In this document: positions 25,271 to 34,554 of the stretch, one piece after another
Layout of the letters: each line of letters begins with the position of its first letter
How positions within the stretch are numbered: the first letter of the stretch is position 1
Assembly: GCF_000407485.1 (NCBI RefSeq)
Contig: NZ_ASWD01000003.1
Location: forward strand, 682,001 to 746,000
Origin: Enterococcus pallens ATCC BAA-351
GTDB taxonomy: Bacteria > Bacillota > Bacilli > Lactobacillales > Enterococcaceae
Direction: 5' to 3'
DNA: 64,000 nt
Made by a program: the position numbers and the translations under genes
Notes under the pieces: model-generated
Databases searched by the model: none
What the model was told of the DNA's origin: nothing
Seen by the model: the letters and a program-made list of their open reading frames with translations, nothing else

Positions 25271-26194
25271 TCCTATCTCTTTAATACTGTATTCATTTTT
25301 CTCTGAAAAATGAGTTTGATTTTCGTTTCGAATACCATTCTACTAAGTAGTTCATACGCATATTTGATTAGTAATCTTTTACTTCTTCTCGTCCGATTGC
25401 TCACTGGGAAAAGTAGAAATGGCATCCTATCTCTTTAATACTGTATTCATTTTTCTCTGAAAAATGAGTTTGTTTTTCGTTTCGCATACCATTCTACTAA
25501 GTAGTTCATACGCATATTTGATTAGTAATCTTTTACTTCTTCTCGTCCGATTGCTCGTTGGGAAGAGTAGAACTGGCATCCTATCTCTTTAATACTGTAT
25601 TCATTTTTCTCTGAAAAATGAGTTTGATTTTCGTTTCGCATACCATTCTACTAAGTAGTTCATACGCATATTTGATTAGTACTCTTTTACTTCTTCTCGT
25701 CCGATTGCTCGCTGGGAAGAGTAGAACTGGCATCCTATCTCTTTAATACTGTATTCATTTTTCTCTGAAAAATGAGTTTGATTTTCGTTTCGCATACCAT
25801 TCTACTAAGTAATTCATACGTAAATTTGATTAGTACTCTTTTACTTCTTCTCATCCGATTGCTCGCTGGGAAAAGTAGAACTGGCATCCTATCTCACTAA
25901 TACCGTATTCATTTTTCTCTGAAAAATGAGTTTGTTTTTCGTTTCGCATACCATTCTACTAAGTAGTTCATACGCATATTTGATTAGTACTCTTTTACTT
26001 CTTCTCGTCCGATTGCTCGTTGGGAAGAGTAGAAATGGCATCCTATCTCTTTAATACTGTATTCATTTTTCTCTGAAAAATGAGTTTGTTTTTCGTTTCG
26101 CATACCATTCTACTAAGTAGTTCATACGCATATTTGATTAGTACTCTTTTACTTCTTCTCGTCCGATTGTTCACTGGGAAGAGTAAAAATTGCA
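25271..26194. repeat. Six tandem copies of a 154-bp unit (family A)
   Basis: Units start at 25271, 25425, 25579, 25733, 25887 and 26041, every one exactly 154 bp and about 93-99% identical. Each has TCCTATCTC at its start, a hairpin TCATTTTTC-tct-GAAAAATGA, the motif TTTCGCATACCAT, the odd palindrome CTACTAAGTAG (CTACTAAGTAA in one copy), and TTACTTCTTCTCGTCCGATTG. The array fills the whole gap between the DUF1538 ribosome site and the GNAT gene; the last copy contains the final 15 codons and stop of that gene. There are no variable spacers, so it is not a CRISPR. Confidence 0.95.
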
Positions 26195-26697
26195 TTTTTT
26201 ATGCTAAATAAGTAATGGGGCATCTCAATCCCTCGGTATTGTTTAACAAACCGTTTCTTTACGATCATTCCATTACGAATCGCCACATTCATTGAAGCCA
26301 AATTGGTATCTCTGACAATGGAGACTAATTCTGGAAACTGTTTTTCTTTAAATCCCCAGTCTTTCACTGCTTGAGCAGCCTCACTAGCGAATCCCTGATG
26401 CCAATGGGTCTTGACTAAGTGATAGCCAATTTCGGGATAGTCTGTCCCCTCAACTGTTTGCTGAGTAATTCCGCATTCGCCGATAATTTCACTAGTTGCT
26501 TTATGTACGATTGCCCAAAGACCATAACCATTTGCATGATAAGAATCCAAATTCCATTGCAACCAATTGGATACTTCTTCATCAGAAAAGGCATGCTCAT
26601 AGGCCCACATTACTTCAGCATCTTGCAAAAAACGCTTTAAATTAGAAAGATCGTCGGCTGTCCACTCTCTTAAAACCAAGCGCTCTGTTTCGATCAT
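26149..26697 (-). CDS. GNAT family N-acetyltransferase (RimJ/RimL type)
   Basis: A 182-residue acetyltransferase starting MIETERLVLREWTADDLS, typical of RimJ/RimL-like enzymes, with EIGYHLVKTHWHQGFASEA as the acetyl-CoA loop (Q/R-x-x-G-x-A). I use the ATG at 26697 because AGGAGGTGACGGC precedes it; an ATG 21 bp upstream has no site. The last 15 codons (about AIFTLPSEQSDEKK) and stop codon lie in repeat unit 6 of the 154-bp array, and the other five units carry in-frame variants of the same tail. Acceptor unknown. Confidence 0.88.
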   Translation of the reverse strand: MIETERLVLREWTADDLSNLKRFLQDAEVMWAYEHAFSDEEVSNWLQWNLDSYHANGYGLWAIVHKATSEIIGECGITQQTVEGTDYPEIGYHLVKTHWHQGFASEAAQAVKDWGFKEKQFPELVSIVRDTNLASMNVAIRNGMIVKKRFVKQYRGIEMPHYLFSIKNAIFTLPSEQSDEKK

Positions 26698-26873
26698 GCC
26701 GTCACCTCCTTCTTTCATTCTAACAGGAAAAAATACAGAAATGAAAAAAATATAGATTTTCTTTCAATTTTCTTCAAAAATATACATTTTTTCGGTAAAC
26801 ACATCATTAGAAAGATGTATAGCTCGTACGATTTACGACTAACAGCTAGCTCTATTCTAAAGAGACCTATCTT

Positions 26874-27126
26874 CTTTCGCATATCATCGTACTATACTTC
26901 CCTATTGGATTAGCTGTTGTTCATTGACTACTCGTTTCTGTTTTTATGCAACTGCGAAAAGTACGACTGACAGCTAATTCCTTTTTAAGGAACCATTTTC
27001 CAAAAATCGGAAAATGGGACTGATCGGCTTTCGCATATCATCGTACTATACTTCCCTATTGGATTAGCTGTTGTTCATTGACTACTCGTTTCTGTTTTTA
27101 TGCAACTGCGAAAAGTACGACTGACA
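26874..27126. repeat. Family B repeat: 154-bp period, one full and one partial copy
   Basis: The 99 bp at 26874-26972 recur identically, as far as I can read, at 27028-27126, a step of 154 bp. The region between (26973-27027) contains two hairpins, around TTCCTTTTTAAGGAA and CCATTTTCC / GGAAAATGG. A degenerate earlier copy seems to end at 26821-26873 (ACGACTAACAGCTA resembles ACGACTGACAGCTA). The unit begins CTTTCGCATATCATCGTACTA, alignable with TTTCGCATACCATTCTACTA of family A, and has GCGAAAAGTACGA where A has GGGAAAAGTAGAA, so A and B appear to be diverged forms of one element. Confidence 0.85.
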
Positions 27127-27168
27127 AAAAAGATGAATCAAATACTTTTCAGTACGTTGATTCATCTT
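27125..27168 (-). terminator. Terminator of the hydantoinase operon
   Basis: Perfect 12-bp stem AAGATGAATCAA / TTGATTCATCTT with a 15-base loop; the minus strand continues into T6. It ends exactly where repeat family B begins. Confidence 0.88.
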
Positions 27169-27174
27169 CAGGTG

Positions 27175-28725
27175 CTATTCCATTTTTCCGACAACCTTCA
27201 CCCGTAAACGTGTGGCATTTTCTGGATGATAAGCTAACGGTGTTTCTTCTACCTCAACCAATTCAATCGTCTCTTCAATCGCTCCAGCTAAAATGGCTTG
27301 CTGGGTTGCTTTCGCCTGCGCATCTGCCAGACTATCCTTGCGATCCATTTTAGTATAAATATAAATTTGTTCGTATTGTCCACTGATCTGTGCAATGGAG
27401 GCTCCAATCGCATTGGCTACGCCGCCGTGCTCATTGTAATACGCCTTCGCTACTCCCTTCAATTCTTCCGGGATAATGATGGCCCCGCCGCCGACTAATA
27501 CCAAATCCACATCGCCAGAGCTGGTTTTCATCTTATCAATGGCTTCTTCAGTCATTTCTTTGATTGTCTGGTAAGCTTTTTCGGCAAGTTCTAACGGGAT
27601 ATCTGATGCTAAACTGGCATCGCCTACTTCGGCTTTGCCCAACCGTACAGCAATATCAGTAGCAGTTATCTGGTCACCGCCAAAAACTTTCGCTTCTGTC
27701 GTGATTTTGTAGCCCACACTATCCGGCCCAACAGTTACTTTGCCATCTGCTTCCCGCACGATACTGCCGCCACCCAGTCCGATAGAAATAATATCTGGCA
27801 TCCGGAAATTTGTGCGAATGCCGCCAACATCTACAGCCAACGAGGACTCCCGTGGGAAACCGTCAGTCAATACCCCTAGATCAGAGGTTGTACCACCAAC
27901 ATCCAGCACAATCGCATTTTTAAGCTGAGCTAAATAAGAAGCGCCGCGAATACTGTTGGTTGGACCACAAGCAATCGTTAAGATTGGAAATTGGCGAGCA
28001 TATTCAATCGACATCAAGGTTCCATCATTTTGACAAAGATAAACCTCTGCAGATTGGATCCCTTCACTTTCTAGTGCCCGTTCAAAACCGTTGCTGGTCA
28101 TGCTCATGACCTTATTTAAGGCTGCATTTAAAATCGTCGCATTTTCTCGTTCGATTAAGCCGACTGAACCAATAGTCGAAGAACAAGAAACCGGGATTTC
28201 TTCGCCTAAAATCTCTTTGGACCATTCAGCTACCTGAAACTCCTGATCGTTTTTCAAGGATGAAAATACCCCTACTACTGCTAAAGATTCAATTTTACCT
28301 TGCCAATTCTGCAAAGCAGCTTTTACCTCTGCTTCATTCAGCTCACTCAAGTTTTGACCGTCATATTCATAACCGCCATGCAGCAGCTCATAGTTTTCAC
28401 CTAAGGTAGCAATCATATCCTCCGGCCAAGCGGTGTAAGGCTTCACTGAACCAGTCGCAGGATAGCCTAAGCGGATTACGCCCACCTTAGACAATTTCTT
28501 ACGTTCCACAATAGCATTTGTACATTGGGTAGTTCCTAGCATCGCGTGGCTAATCGCCGCTGGATCAATTTTCGACTCTGCCATGACTTTATGCAACGCC
28601 TGCTCAATACCCGTTTGAATATCCTCGCTGGTAGGCACCTTCACGCCATGGACAAGCTTCAACTGTTCATCAATAATAACTGCATCAGTATTGGTTCCGC
28701 CCACATCAATTCCAATCTTATACAT
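27175..28725 (-). CDS. Hydantoinase/oxoprolinase family protein (HyuA-like)
   Basis: A 516-residue actin-fold protein beginning YKIGIDVGGTNTDAVIID (phosphate loop), with LGTTQCTNAIVERK (about residues 64-77) and the central VLDVGGTTSDLGVL (about 274-287), the three nucleotide-binding signatures of the family. It is shorter than two-domain HyuA (about 690 aa), as is usual for those paired with DUF917 proteins. It overlaps the DUF917 gene by 8 bp. The family splits hydantoins or 5-oxoproline with or without ATP; the precise ring substrate is unknown. Confidence 0.9.
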   Translation of the reverse strand: MYKIGIDVGGTNTDAVIIDEQLKLVHGVKVPTSEDIQTGIEQALHKVMAESKIDPAAISHAMLGTTQCTNAIVERKKLSKVGVIRLGYPATGSVKPYTAWPEDMIATLGENYELLHGGYEYDGQNLSELNEAEVKAALQNWQGKIESLAVVGVFSSLKNDQEFQVAEWSKEILGEEIPVSCSSTIGSVGLIERENATILNAALNKVMSMTSNGFERALESEGIQSAEVYLCQNDGTLMSIEYARQFPILTIACGPTNSIRGASYLAQLKNAIVLDVGGTTSDLGVLTDGFPRESSLAVDVGGIRTNFRMPDIISIGLGGGSIVREADGKVTVGPDSVGYKITTEAKVFGGDQITATDIAVRLGKAEVGDASLASDIPLELAEKAYQTIKEMTEEAIDKMKTSSGDVDLVLVGGGAIIIPEELKGVAKAYYNEHGGVANAIGASIAQISGQYEQIYIYTKMDRKDSLADAQAKATQQAILAGAIEETIELVEVEETPLAYHPENATRLRVKVVGKME

Positions 28726-29821
28726 GCGCTTCTCCTCCTTGTGCCAGCATTTCTTCTAATGGAACATAATCCAAGTCGTAGCCGAAGTAGCGCGGACCAA
28801 CTGTTGCGATGCCCTCTTCTGTTCGCCATTTTTCGTCGCATGGCAGAGCGATAACCCGCACTCGTTTCCCGTATTTCAAAGCTTCCGTGGTAACTGGCAT
28901 CAACGTTTCCAGATCTACCATACAAATTAAATCCGGTGTCATTGCCATGGGCACCCCATCTTTTTCAGCAATCAGATTTTCGTTTTGGAAGAAGACGTTC
29001 GTTTCAGAACCTAAATCCTGATTTAAACCTTCAATCGTTGCTTCACCAAAGTTAAAGCCGCCTTCTAAACGACGAATCACATCAATAATTTTGCCTTCAA
29101 AAAGCTGGGTACCATTAATCAATTCCAGCAAGTTGTTCAATTTTGTTGCTTCATCCGCTTCATTACTGCGGATCACCTGGCCAATTTTTTCTGAGAAGGT
29201 CACAATATTGTGAATACCGTGGTCCTTCAGCTGACGTCCAGTAGATGGATAAAGACTAACTAAGGAGCTGGCTCCCATTTCCACCGTTTGCACTCGTGCC
29301 AAACGTTCGGTCCATTTGTTGCTGATGGTTTCCATGATGCCGATATTGCCCTTTTCATCCGTGATTGCCATCGGAGCGGCTGAAACACCACCCAAATTAA
29401 AGGTCGTCATTTGCAATTCTGGAAAGGCACGCCCCATCCCATCGCAATCCACTAGAGGAATTTTCAAAGAAGCGGCTACCACGATGGGAATCATCGAGTT
29501 CACACCACCAGCCTCCATCGGAAAGGTACCGGCAACATTCTCAACGCCTAAATAGCGGCCCAGTTTTTCAAAGACCCTTACAAATTCGTCGCCTTTTGGA
29601 AATTTCTCAATTAAAACCGAGGGTGCCCCCATCATCGCTGATGGCAGGAAGAAATCTTCGTCCGCCACTTCTTCTGGTGCTACCATTTTGACCGGTCCGA
29701 ATTCCTTAATTGCGGACAAGGCCATCATTTTACCGATATATGGATCACCGCCGCCGCCCGTTCCTAAAAAGGCTGCTCCTACCGCGATGTCTTCAATTGC
29801 TTCTTGATCTAAATAACGCAT
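28718..29821 (-). CDS. DUF917 family protein (HyuA partner)
   Basis: A 367-residue DUF917 protein with N-terminal AVGAAFLGTGGGGDPYIGKMMA and the conserved VDCDGMGRAFPELQMTTF (about residues 124-141). DUF917 proteins are nearly always adjacent to hydantoinase/oxoprolinase-like genes and are thought to form a complex with them. It sits between the permease and HyuA-like genes with only 3 bp to the permease stop and an 8-bp overlap with HyuA, so the three form one operon. Catalytic role undefined. Confidence 0.9.
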   Translation of the reverse strand: MRYLDQEAIEDIAVGAAFLGTGGGGDPYIGKMMALSAIKEFGPVKMVAPEEVADEDFFLPSAMMGAPSVLIEKFPKGDEFVRVFEKLGRYLGVENVAGTFPMEAGGVNSMIPIVVAASLKIPLVDCDGMGRAFPELQMTTFNLGGVSAAPMAITDEKGNIGIMETISNKWTERLARVQTVEMGASSLVSLYPSTGRQLKDHGIHNIVTFSEKIGQVIRSNEADEATKLNNLLELINGTQLFEGKIIDVIRRLEGGFNFGEATIEGLNQDLGSETNVFFQNENLIAEKDGVPMAMTPDLICMVDLETLMPVTTEALKYGKRVRVIALPCDEKWRTEEGIATVGPRYFGYDLDYVPLEEMLAQGGEAHV

Positions 29822-29824
29822 AGC

Positions 29825-31096
29825 TTACTCCTCCACTTCACGAATTTGAGCTGACTGCTTCACAAAAACTTTGTTGCCAATTAAATAGCAAATAAATGAT
29901 AAAACAATCCCAATCAATGGCTGATTCGGTAATTGCGGCAGGCTTGGGAAAAAGCTCAAAATCACTGGTGTACTAGCAACTACCGCTCCAATTAGCCATG
30001 AAAGAATCCCTAACCAATTTACTCCGTCCACCGGCTGCCATTTTTCTGGATCTCCTTTTTGGACTACCCAATAAGAGGCGATCATCACGCCTGCTACCGC
30101 GGGAACCATTGCTGATAAGACCGACATGATCGGGACAAAGTAATTTAAAATACCTACAACTGCCAAGACGGTTCCGATTCCACCAGCTACAGCAACCGCC
30201 ATTTTTTCCTTTTCCTTAGAAATATTGAATACATTAATCATTGCCAAACCACCTGAAAAGGCGTTGACTGCATTTGTGGTCCAAGTAGCTAGAATCAATG
30301 CAATTACTCCTAGGACCGGCGAACCCAATCCCATAAATACTTCAGCAATATCTGCAGTTCCAGCAGTCAAGGTCAAAATAGCTCCCACACCAATCATCAA
30401 GACACCAGAAGGCAATATCCCTAAAGTTGCTGCCTTAATAACGTCTCCTCGTGAAGCACAATATTGTGAATAATCACCAGCAATTACCGCTCCTAACGCA
30501 AAGGAACCGATTGTAATCGCTAAGCCAGAAGCCATCGAGACGTCTCCAGTTCCTTGGTAACTAAGAATCTCACCTACTGAACTATTACTAATCGAAACAA
30601 TAACGCCATAAATACAAGTTACTACCAAAACTGGTACGGCCACATAATTCAGGATATTCAAAAACTTAATCCCGTAAAGTGCTGACACCAGCATAATCAC
30701 ACCCCAAATTAAAGAAGAAATCTGTATCGGCAATTGAATGCCATAAGTTGCTAAAAAGGTCGTAAAGGCCTGACCGCAAACGTTGGCCTGAATCCCAAAC
30801 CAGCCTAAGCAAGCAATCATCAAAATAATCGAAATAATCTTTTGTGAGCCTACCTTGCCGAATACCTGTGAAGCCATACTTACTGTCGGCTTATGTAAAT
30901 CCGCTCCCTGCATCCCCTGCAAAATCATCAATACCACAATAATTCCATAGCCCACTAATCCTACCAGTAAGGCTTGTAAAAATGACATGCCTGAAACCAA
31001 CGTACCACCAATCATTAAACTAGGCACACAGATCATTGCCCCGGCCCAAACAAACGCTAAACTTTGCCATGATTGATTATTCTTTTCTTCATTCAT
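29825..31096 (-). CDS. NCS1-family permease (cytosine/purine/allantoin type)
   Basis: A 423-residue permease with twelve predicted helices. N-terminal LAFVWAGAMICVPSLMIGG and the later LGWFGIQANVCGQAF are typical of CodB-like NCS1 carriers, which import nucleobases, hydantoins or allantoin with Na+ or H+. The frame opens at 31159, but the ATG at 31096 has GGGGGAATTGAC in front and gives the normal N-terminus. As first gene of the HyuA/DUF917 operon it very likely imports the substrate. Confidence 0.88.
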   Translation of the reverse strand: MNEEKNNQSWQSLAFVWAGAMICVPSLMIGGTLVSGMSFLQALLVGLVGYGIIVVLMILQGMQGADLHKPTVSMASQVFGKVGSQKIISIILMIACLGWFGIQANVCGQAFTTFLATYGIQLPIQISSLIWGVIMLVSALYGIKFLNILNYVAVPVLVVTCIYGVIVSISNSSVGEILSYQGTGDVSMASGLAITIGSFALGAVIAGDYSQYCASRGDVIKAATLGILPSGVLMIGVGAILTLTAGTADIAEVFMGLGSPVLGVIALILATWTTNAVNAFSGGLAMINVFNISKEKEKMAVAVAGGIGTVLAVVGILNYFVPIMSVLSAMVPAVAGVMIASYWVVQKGDPEKWQPVDGVNWLGILSWLIGAVVASTPVILSFFPSLPQLPNQPLIGIVLSFICYLIGNKVFVKQSAQIREVEE

Positions 31097-31265
31097 GTCA
31101 ATTCCCCCTTTTGTATTGTTACGATTATATAAGATGAGAGCCGTCTGCGTCTTTTGCATAATGAAAAAAATATGGCAATATTTTGTCTAAAATGAAAAAA
31201 ATCTCATTTTAAGAAGACTTTGTGGTTCATACAGGGGAAAACAGACTGATCACTGATAAGCGCAC

Positions 31266-31307
31266 AAAAAAGGAACCAAAATGCCGATTAGACAGTTTGG
31301 TTCCTTT
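31266..31307 (-). terminator. Terminator of the PucR regulator gene
   Basis: AAAGGAACCAAA / TTTGGTTCCTTT hairpin, then a T-rich tail on the minus strand. It separates the regulator from the permease operon that follows on the same strand. Confidence 0.88.
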
Positions 31308-31311
31308 ATAC

Positions 31312-32874
31312 TTAATCATTAATCACACAATAAATCATACAGGCTAGATAGCACTCATAGCTTTCAGAAAAGTAGGTGATATTATAGCCTAACAGCTCAC
31401 TGATTTTTTTAATCCGGTATTTTACCGTATTTTTATGGATGAACAGCAGCTCGCTGCATCGCTGAAAATCCGCACTGGCATCCAATAAATAGCAGCAAAG
31501 TGTTGTTAAATACTCTTGATTATCAATAATTGGTTCCAAGATCGACAAACATTGCTCTACCTCAGACTCACCTGATTGCACCAGCTTCAAGGCATAAGCC
31601 ACTTGACGAAGCTCACTAATTGAGAAATTCTTGCGCTCCTTGAATATAGCAGGCAATTGATCTGAAACCTCACTGACCAGCTGATAAGTGTTGCGAACAT
31701 CCGTCGTATTACGCATGCGCGGACACAAAACAATGCTGTCAATCATCTGCTGGTGCTGAGTAATTCGCATAAACTCATTGCTCAGCTCAATTTCTGAATC
31801 GTTATGACGGTAATTCCCCAATAGAACAATCAAGCGGTTTTCCACCACCTGCACGACACAGGTCCGATAATACTTCGCCACATGCTCCAGCAGCTCTTCT
31901 TTAATTTCCTTTTCCTCTTGAAGATTATTTAATTGCAGCAGCCACATCATATCAATGGCCTTCACATCCACTGACAGACTCTTGGCTAAGCGATACATTT
32001 TTTCACTTTCATCATTTAAAATCGCCTGCACCAATGCGTATTCACTGACTTCTCCATGCTTTTTCCCCCACAGATTCAAGGAAACCCGAACCAATTCTAC
32101 TGATTGCTCACACTCTACCTGAGTTAACAGCGTATGCTCTCGAATGATGTGCAGCTTCAATACGCCATTATCTTTATGATAAATCTCTTTATAATAGAAG
32201 GAATACTCATCCTTCTGCAGCTGTAAGCCATCTTCAATTGGATTTTGCTGAACAAAGCGCGCTACATCCATCGTAGAATTACGTGGCCATTTGATTTGGT
32301 TGATTACCTCTCCATCCGCATTGGTTAAAACAATATTGGCTCGCAGCAAATCAGACAACAGCTTTAACGTCATCTCAACACTGCGTAAATGCTCCGGCAG
32401 CAAAGAAGCCTTTTCCAACACCTCATTGACAATGTTATCAGGTGATTTTTCCTGCAGAATTTCTGTCATAATTTCAATGATCGCTTCATTATATCGTAGC
32501 GATACATTGTTTTTAGGCATTTGAATAATCACAAAATCTAACTCATTTGCCACATCAATGACTTCCTGCGATAGCTTAGGAATCACGATCCCCACATAGT
32601 ATAACAACATGCCGATTTCACCGATACTATGCAAATACCGAATCGCCGCACATTGCTTTCTCACATCATCACGAATACTAAAAAATGAAGTAATGATTAT
32701 TTCACCGGCATAATACTCATTCTCTAAGGCAATTTCTTTTGAAAAAAAATCCATATCAGAAACCTCTAAAAAGGACAAAGAAGTTACTGTGCTGGTTAAA
32801 CTATTATGGCCAGCGATTACTTCTGCTTCCCTTAAAGAAGGCAGCAGTAATAAATTTTTTAATTTTACTCCCAT
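31312..32874 (-). CDS. PucR family transcriptional regulator
   Basis: A 520-residue PucR-type regulator: an N-terminal PucR-like domain (LKNLLLLPSLREAEVIAGH, then EIIITSFFSIRDD), a central GGDEF-like region and a C-terminal helix-turn-helix (FQRCSELLFIHKNTVKYRIKKI near residues 475-500). PucR of Bacillus controls purine and allantoin use; here it lies just upstream of an NCS1 permease/DUF917/hydantoinase operon, so it probably senses a purine- or hydantoin-like compound. The ATG at 32874 is chosen over the TTG at 32883 because GGGGG is nine bases upstream of it. Confidence 0.88.
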   Translation of the reverse strand: MGVKLKNLLLLPSLREAEVIAGHNSLTSTVTSLSFLEVSDMDFFSKEIALENEYYAGEIIITSFFSIRDDVRKQCAAIRYLHSIGEIGMLLYYVGIVIPKLSQEVIDVANELDFVIIQMPKNNVSLRYNEAIIEIMTEILQEKSPDNIVNEVLEKASLLPEHLRSVEMTLKLLSDLLRANIVLTNADGEVINQIKWPRNSTMDVARFVQQNPIEDGLQLQKDEYSFYYKEIYHKDNGVLKLHIIREHTLLTQVECEQSVELVRVSLNLWGKKHGEVSEYALVQAILNDESEKMYRLAKSLSVDVKAIDMMWLLQLNNLQEEKEIKEELLEHVAKYYRTCVVQVVENRLIVLLGNYRHNDSEIELSNEFMRITQHQQMIDSIVLCPRMRNTTDVRNTYQLVSEVSDQLPAIFKERKNFSISELRQVAYALKLVQSGESEVEQCLSILEPIIDNQEYLTTLCCYLLDASADFQRCSELLFIHKNTVKYRIKKISELLGYNITYFSESYECYLACMIYCVIND

Positions 32875-32944
32875 CCTAATCAACCCCCTGATCTTTTTTT
32901 AAGATAGCAAATTAAGGAATACTTGTCTATGGGCTCCAAGTAAT

Positions 32945-33104
32945 TATTTTTTCCCTATCAGTTGACGAGTACCCTTCTTTTATGGCAAGATAAACCGTAT
33001 TTTCAATTGGAAAGGAAGTTTCCTCGATGGTGGCAGTCTATCGAAACAAGCCCCCATGTGATGTAATGCATTCCCGCATTTAATCATATCAGGAGGTTTC
33101 TTAG
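32945..33104 (+). other. Possible structured 5' leader of the APC permease gene
   Basis: After a TTGACG (-35-like) at about 32962, the leader shows three successive stems: GGAAA / TTTCC near 33009-33023, ATGGTGGC / GCCCCCAT near 33027-33057 and AATGC / GCATT near 33067-33082, then AGGAGG and the start codon. I do not recognise it as a known riboswitch. The stems are short, so this is only a candidate. Confidence 0.35.
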
Positions 33105-34529
33105 ATGGAAGAAAAGAAAAAATTTATTTCCTGGCCAGTTTTGGCCTTGATGTCCTTTGTGACAGTGATCGGCTTCGATGATATTATTTATAATTTTGCT
33201 AACCAAGGCATGGGGGTTATTACCTCTTGGATCATTCTGCTGCTTTTATACGTCATTCCCTATTCATTAATGGTAGGGCAATTGGGCTCGGTCTTTAACC
33301 ACGAAGGCGGCGGACTAAGCTCATGGGTACGGGGAACTAGCGGGGATCGTTTAGGCTATTTCACAGCCTGGACCTATTGGGCGGCTTCGATTCCTTATGT
33401 GGTGGATACCGCGAATGCTGTGGTGGTCGGCTTCGGCTGGTTGATTAACGGCAATGATTCTATGGAAGATACGATGTCCAATTCCATGTTTGCTTTATTG
33501 ACCTTTGTCATTTTCTTGGCCTTTATTTTCTTGCAGCGACATTTCAAGAAATCGTTGGAAGTCCTTAGTACCCTAGGCGGCGGTGCGATGTTTATTCTTA
33601 CCGTATTGTTTGTCTTCATGACCTTTACCTCATTATTTATGCCTAATGGACATGTAGAAACACAGCCCATGACCTGGCGAACACTGCTGCCGAAGTTTGA
33701 CCTGCATTATCTGACAACAATCGGTTTATTGATTTATGCGATCAATGGTGCTGAGCTGGTTGCGCCCTTCGTGACTCGCATGAAGAAGCCTACGCGTGAT
33801 TTTCCTCGGGCGATGGTTATGCTGACGGTAATGACCATTTTTCTGACTGTATTTGGTTCGTTTTCTTTAGGGGTGTTTTTTGATGCCCATCACTTGCCAA
33901 ATAATTTGAAAATGAATGGCTCATATTATGCTTTTCAACGCTTAGGCGAGTTTTATCATTTAGGTAATACCTTGATGTATGTTTTTGCTGTCACACAAAT
34001 TATTTACATGTGTGCTCTGCTAGCCGTTTTGTTGGATGCCATGACCCGCATGCTGATTTCAGACACTGGCAAACAATTTTTACCGAAGAAATTGACGAAG
34101 CTGAATGCGGAGGGTTTGCCAATTAATGGCTATATTTTAACCACCAGCTTAAGTGCCTTCATTTTGCTTTTAGGAGTATTTCTACCTGAAATGAATGATA
34201 TTTTCAACTGGTTATTGAACCTGAACGGCATTATTTCCCCAGGGGTAACCTGTTGGATTTTCTATGCCTTTATCCGTATTCGGATGGACAGCCGCAGGTT
34301 CCAATCTGATTATGTCTTTATTAAAAATGACCGCATGGCAATTTTTGTCGGCTGGTGGTGCTTAGTGATCACCATTTTGGCAACTATTTTTGGCATTCTG
34401 CCTCAGGATGCTGCTTATGGCTCGTCTCTGTTCTGGCACGAATTAATTTTGAATATCGTTGGGATCGTCGTTTTAATTGGGTTAGGCTTTGTGATGCCCG
34501 CCTTGGCAAAACGCGAACAACAAGTCTAA
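33105..34529 (+). CDS. APC family amino-acid permease (glutamate/GABA antiporter-like)
   Basis: A 474-residue permease with twelve predicted helices and the APC opening LALMSFVTVIGFDDIIYNFANQG, then GGGLSSWVRGTSGDR in the helix 2-3 loop, features of the basic amino-acid/polyamine and glutamate:GABA antiporter subfamilies. AGGAGGTTTCTTAG precedes the ATG. It is a single-gene unit with its own terminator. The substrate is not determinable by eye. Confidence 0.87.
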   Translation: MEEKKKFISWPVLALMSFVTVIGFDDIIYNFANQGMGVITSWIILLLLYVIPYSLMVGQLGSVFNHEGGGLSSWVRGTSGDRLGYFTAWTYWAASIPYVVDTANAVVVGFGWLINGNDSMEDTMSNSMFALLTFVIFLAFIFLQRHFKKSLEVLSTLGGGAMFILTVLFVFMTFTSLFMPNGHVETQPMTWRTLLPKFDLHYLTTIGLLIYAINGAELVAPFVTRMKKPTRDFPRAMVMLTVMTIFLTVFGSFSLGVFFDAHHLPNNLKMNGSYYAFQRLGEFYHLGNTLMYVFAVTQIIYMCALLAVLLDAMTRMLISDTGKQFLPKKLTKLNAEGLPINGYILTTSLSAFILLLGVFLPEMNDIFNWLLNLNGIISPGVTCWIFYAFIRIRMDSRRFQSDYVFIKNDRMAIFVGWWCLVITILATIFGILPQDAAYGSSLFWHELILNIVGIVVLIGLGFVMPALAKREQQV

Positions 34530-34554
34530 GAGTGGAATTCTTCCACTCTTTTTT
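34528..34554 (+). terminator. Terminator of the APC permease gene
   Basis: Perfect AAGAGTGGAA / TTCCACTCTT with a TTC loop and T-rich tail; it overlaps the stop codon. Confidence 0.9.

Noticed and set aside
25271-26194. CRISPR array
   Set aside because: The repeat unit is 154 bp with no unique spacers and no cas genes nearby; units are homologous over their full length.
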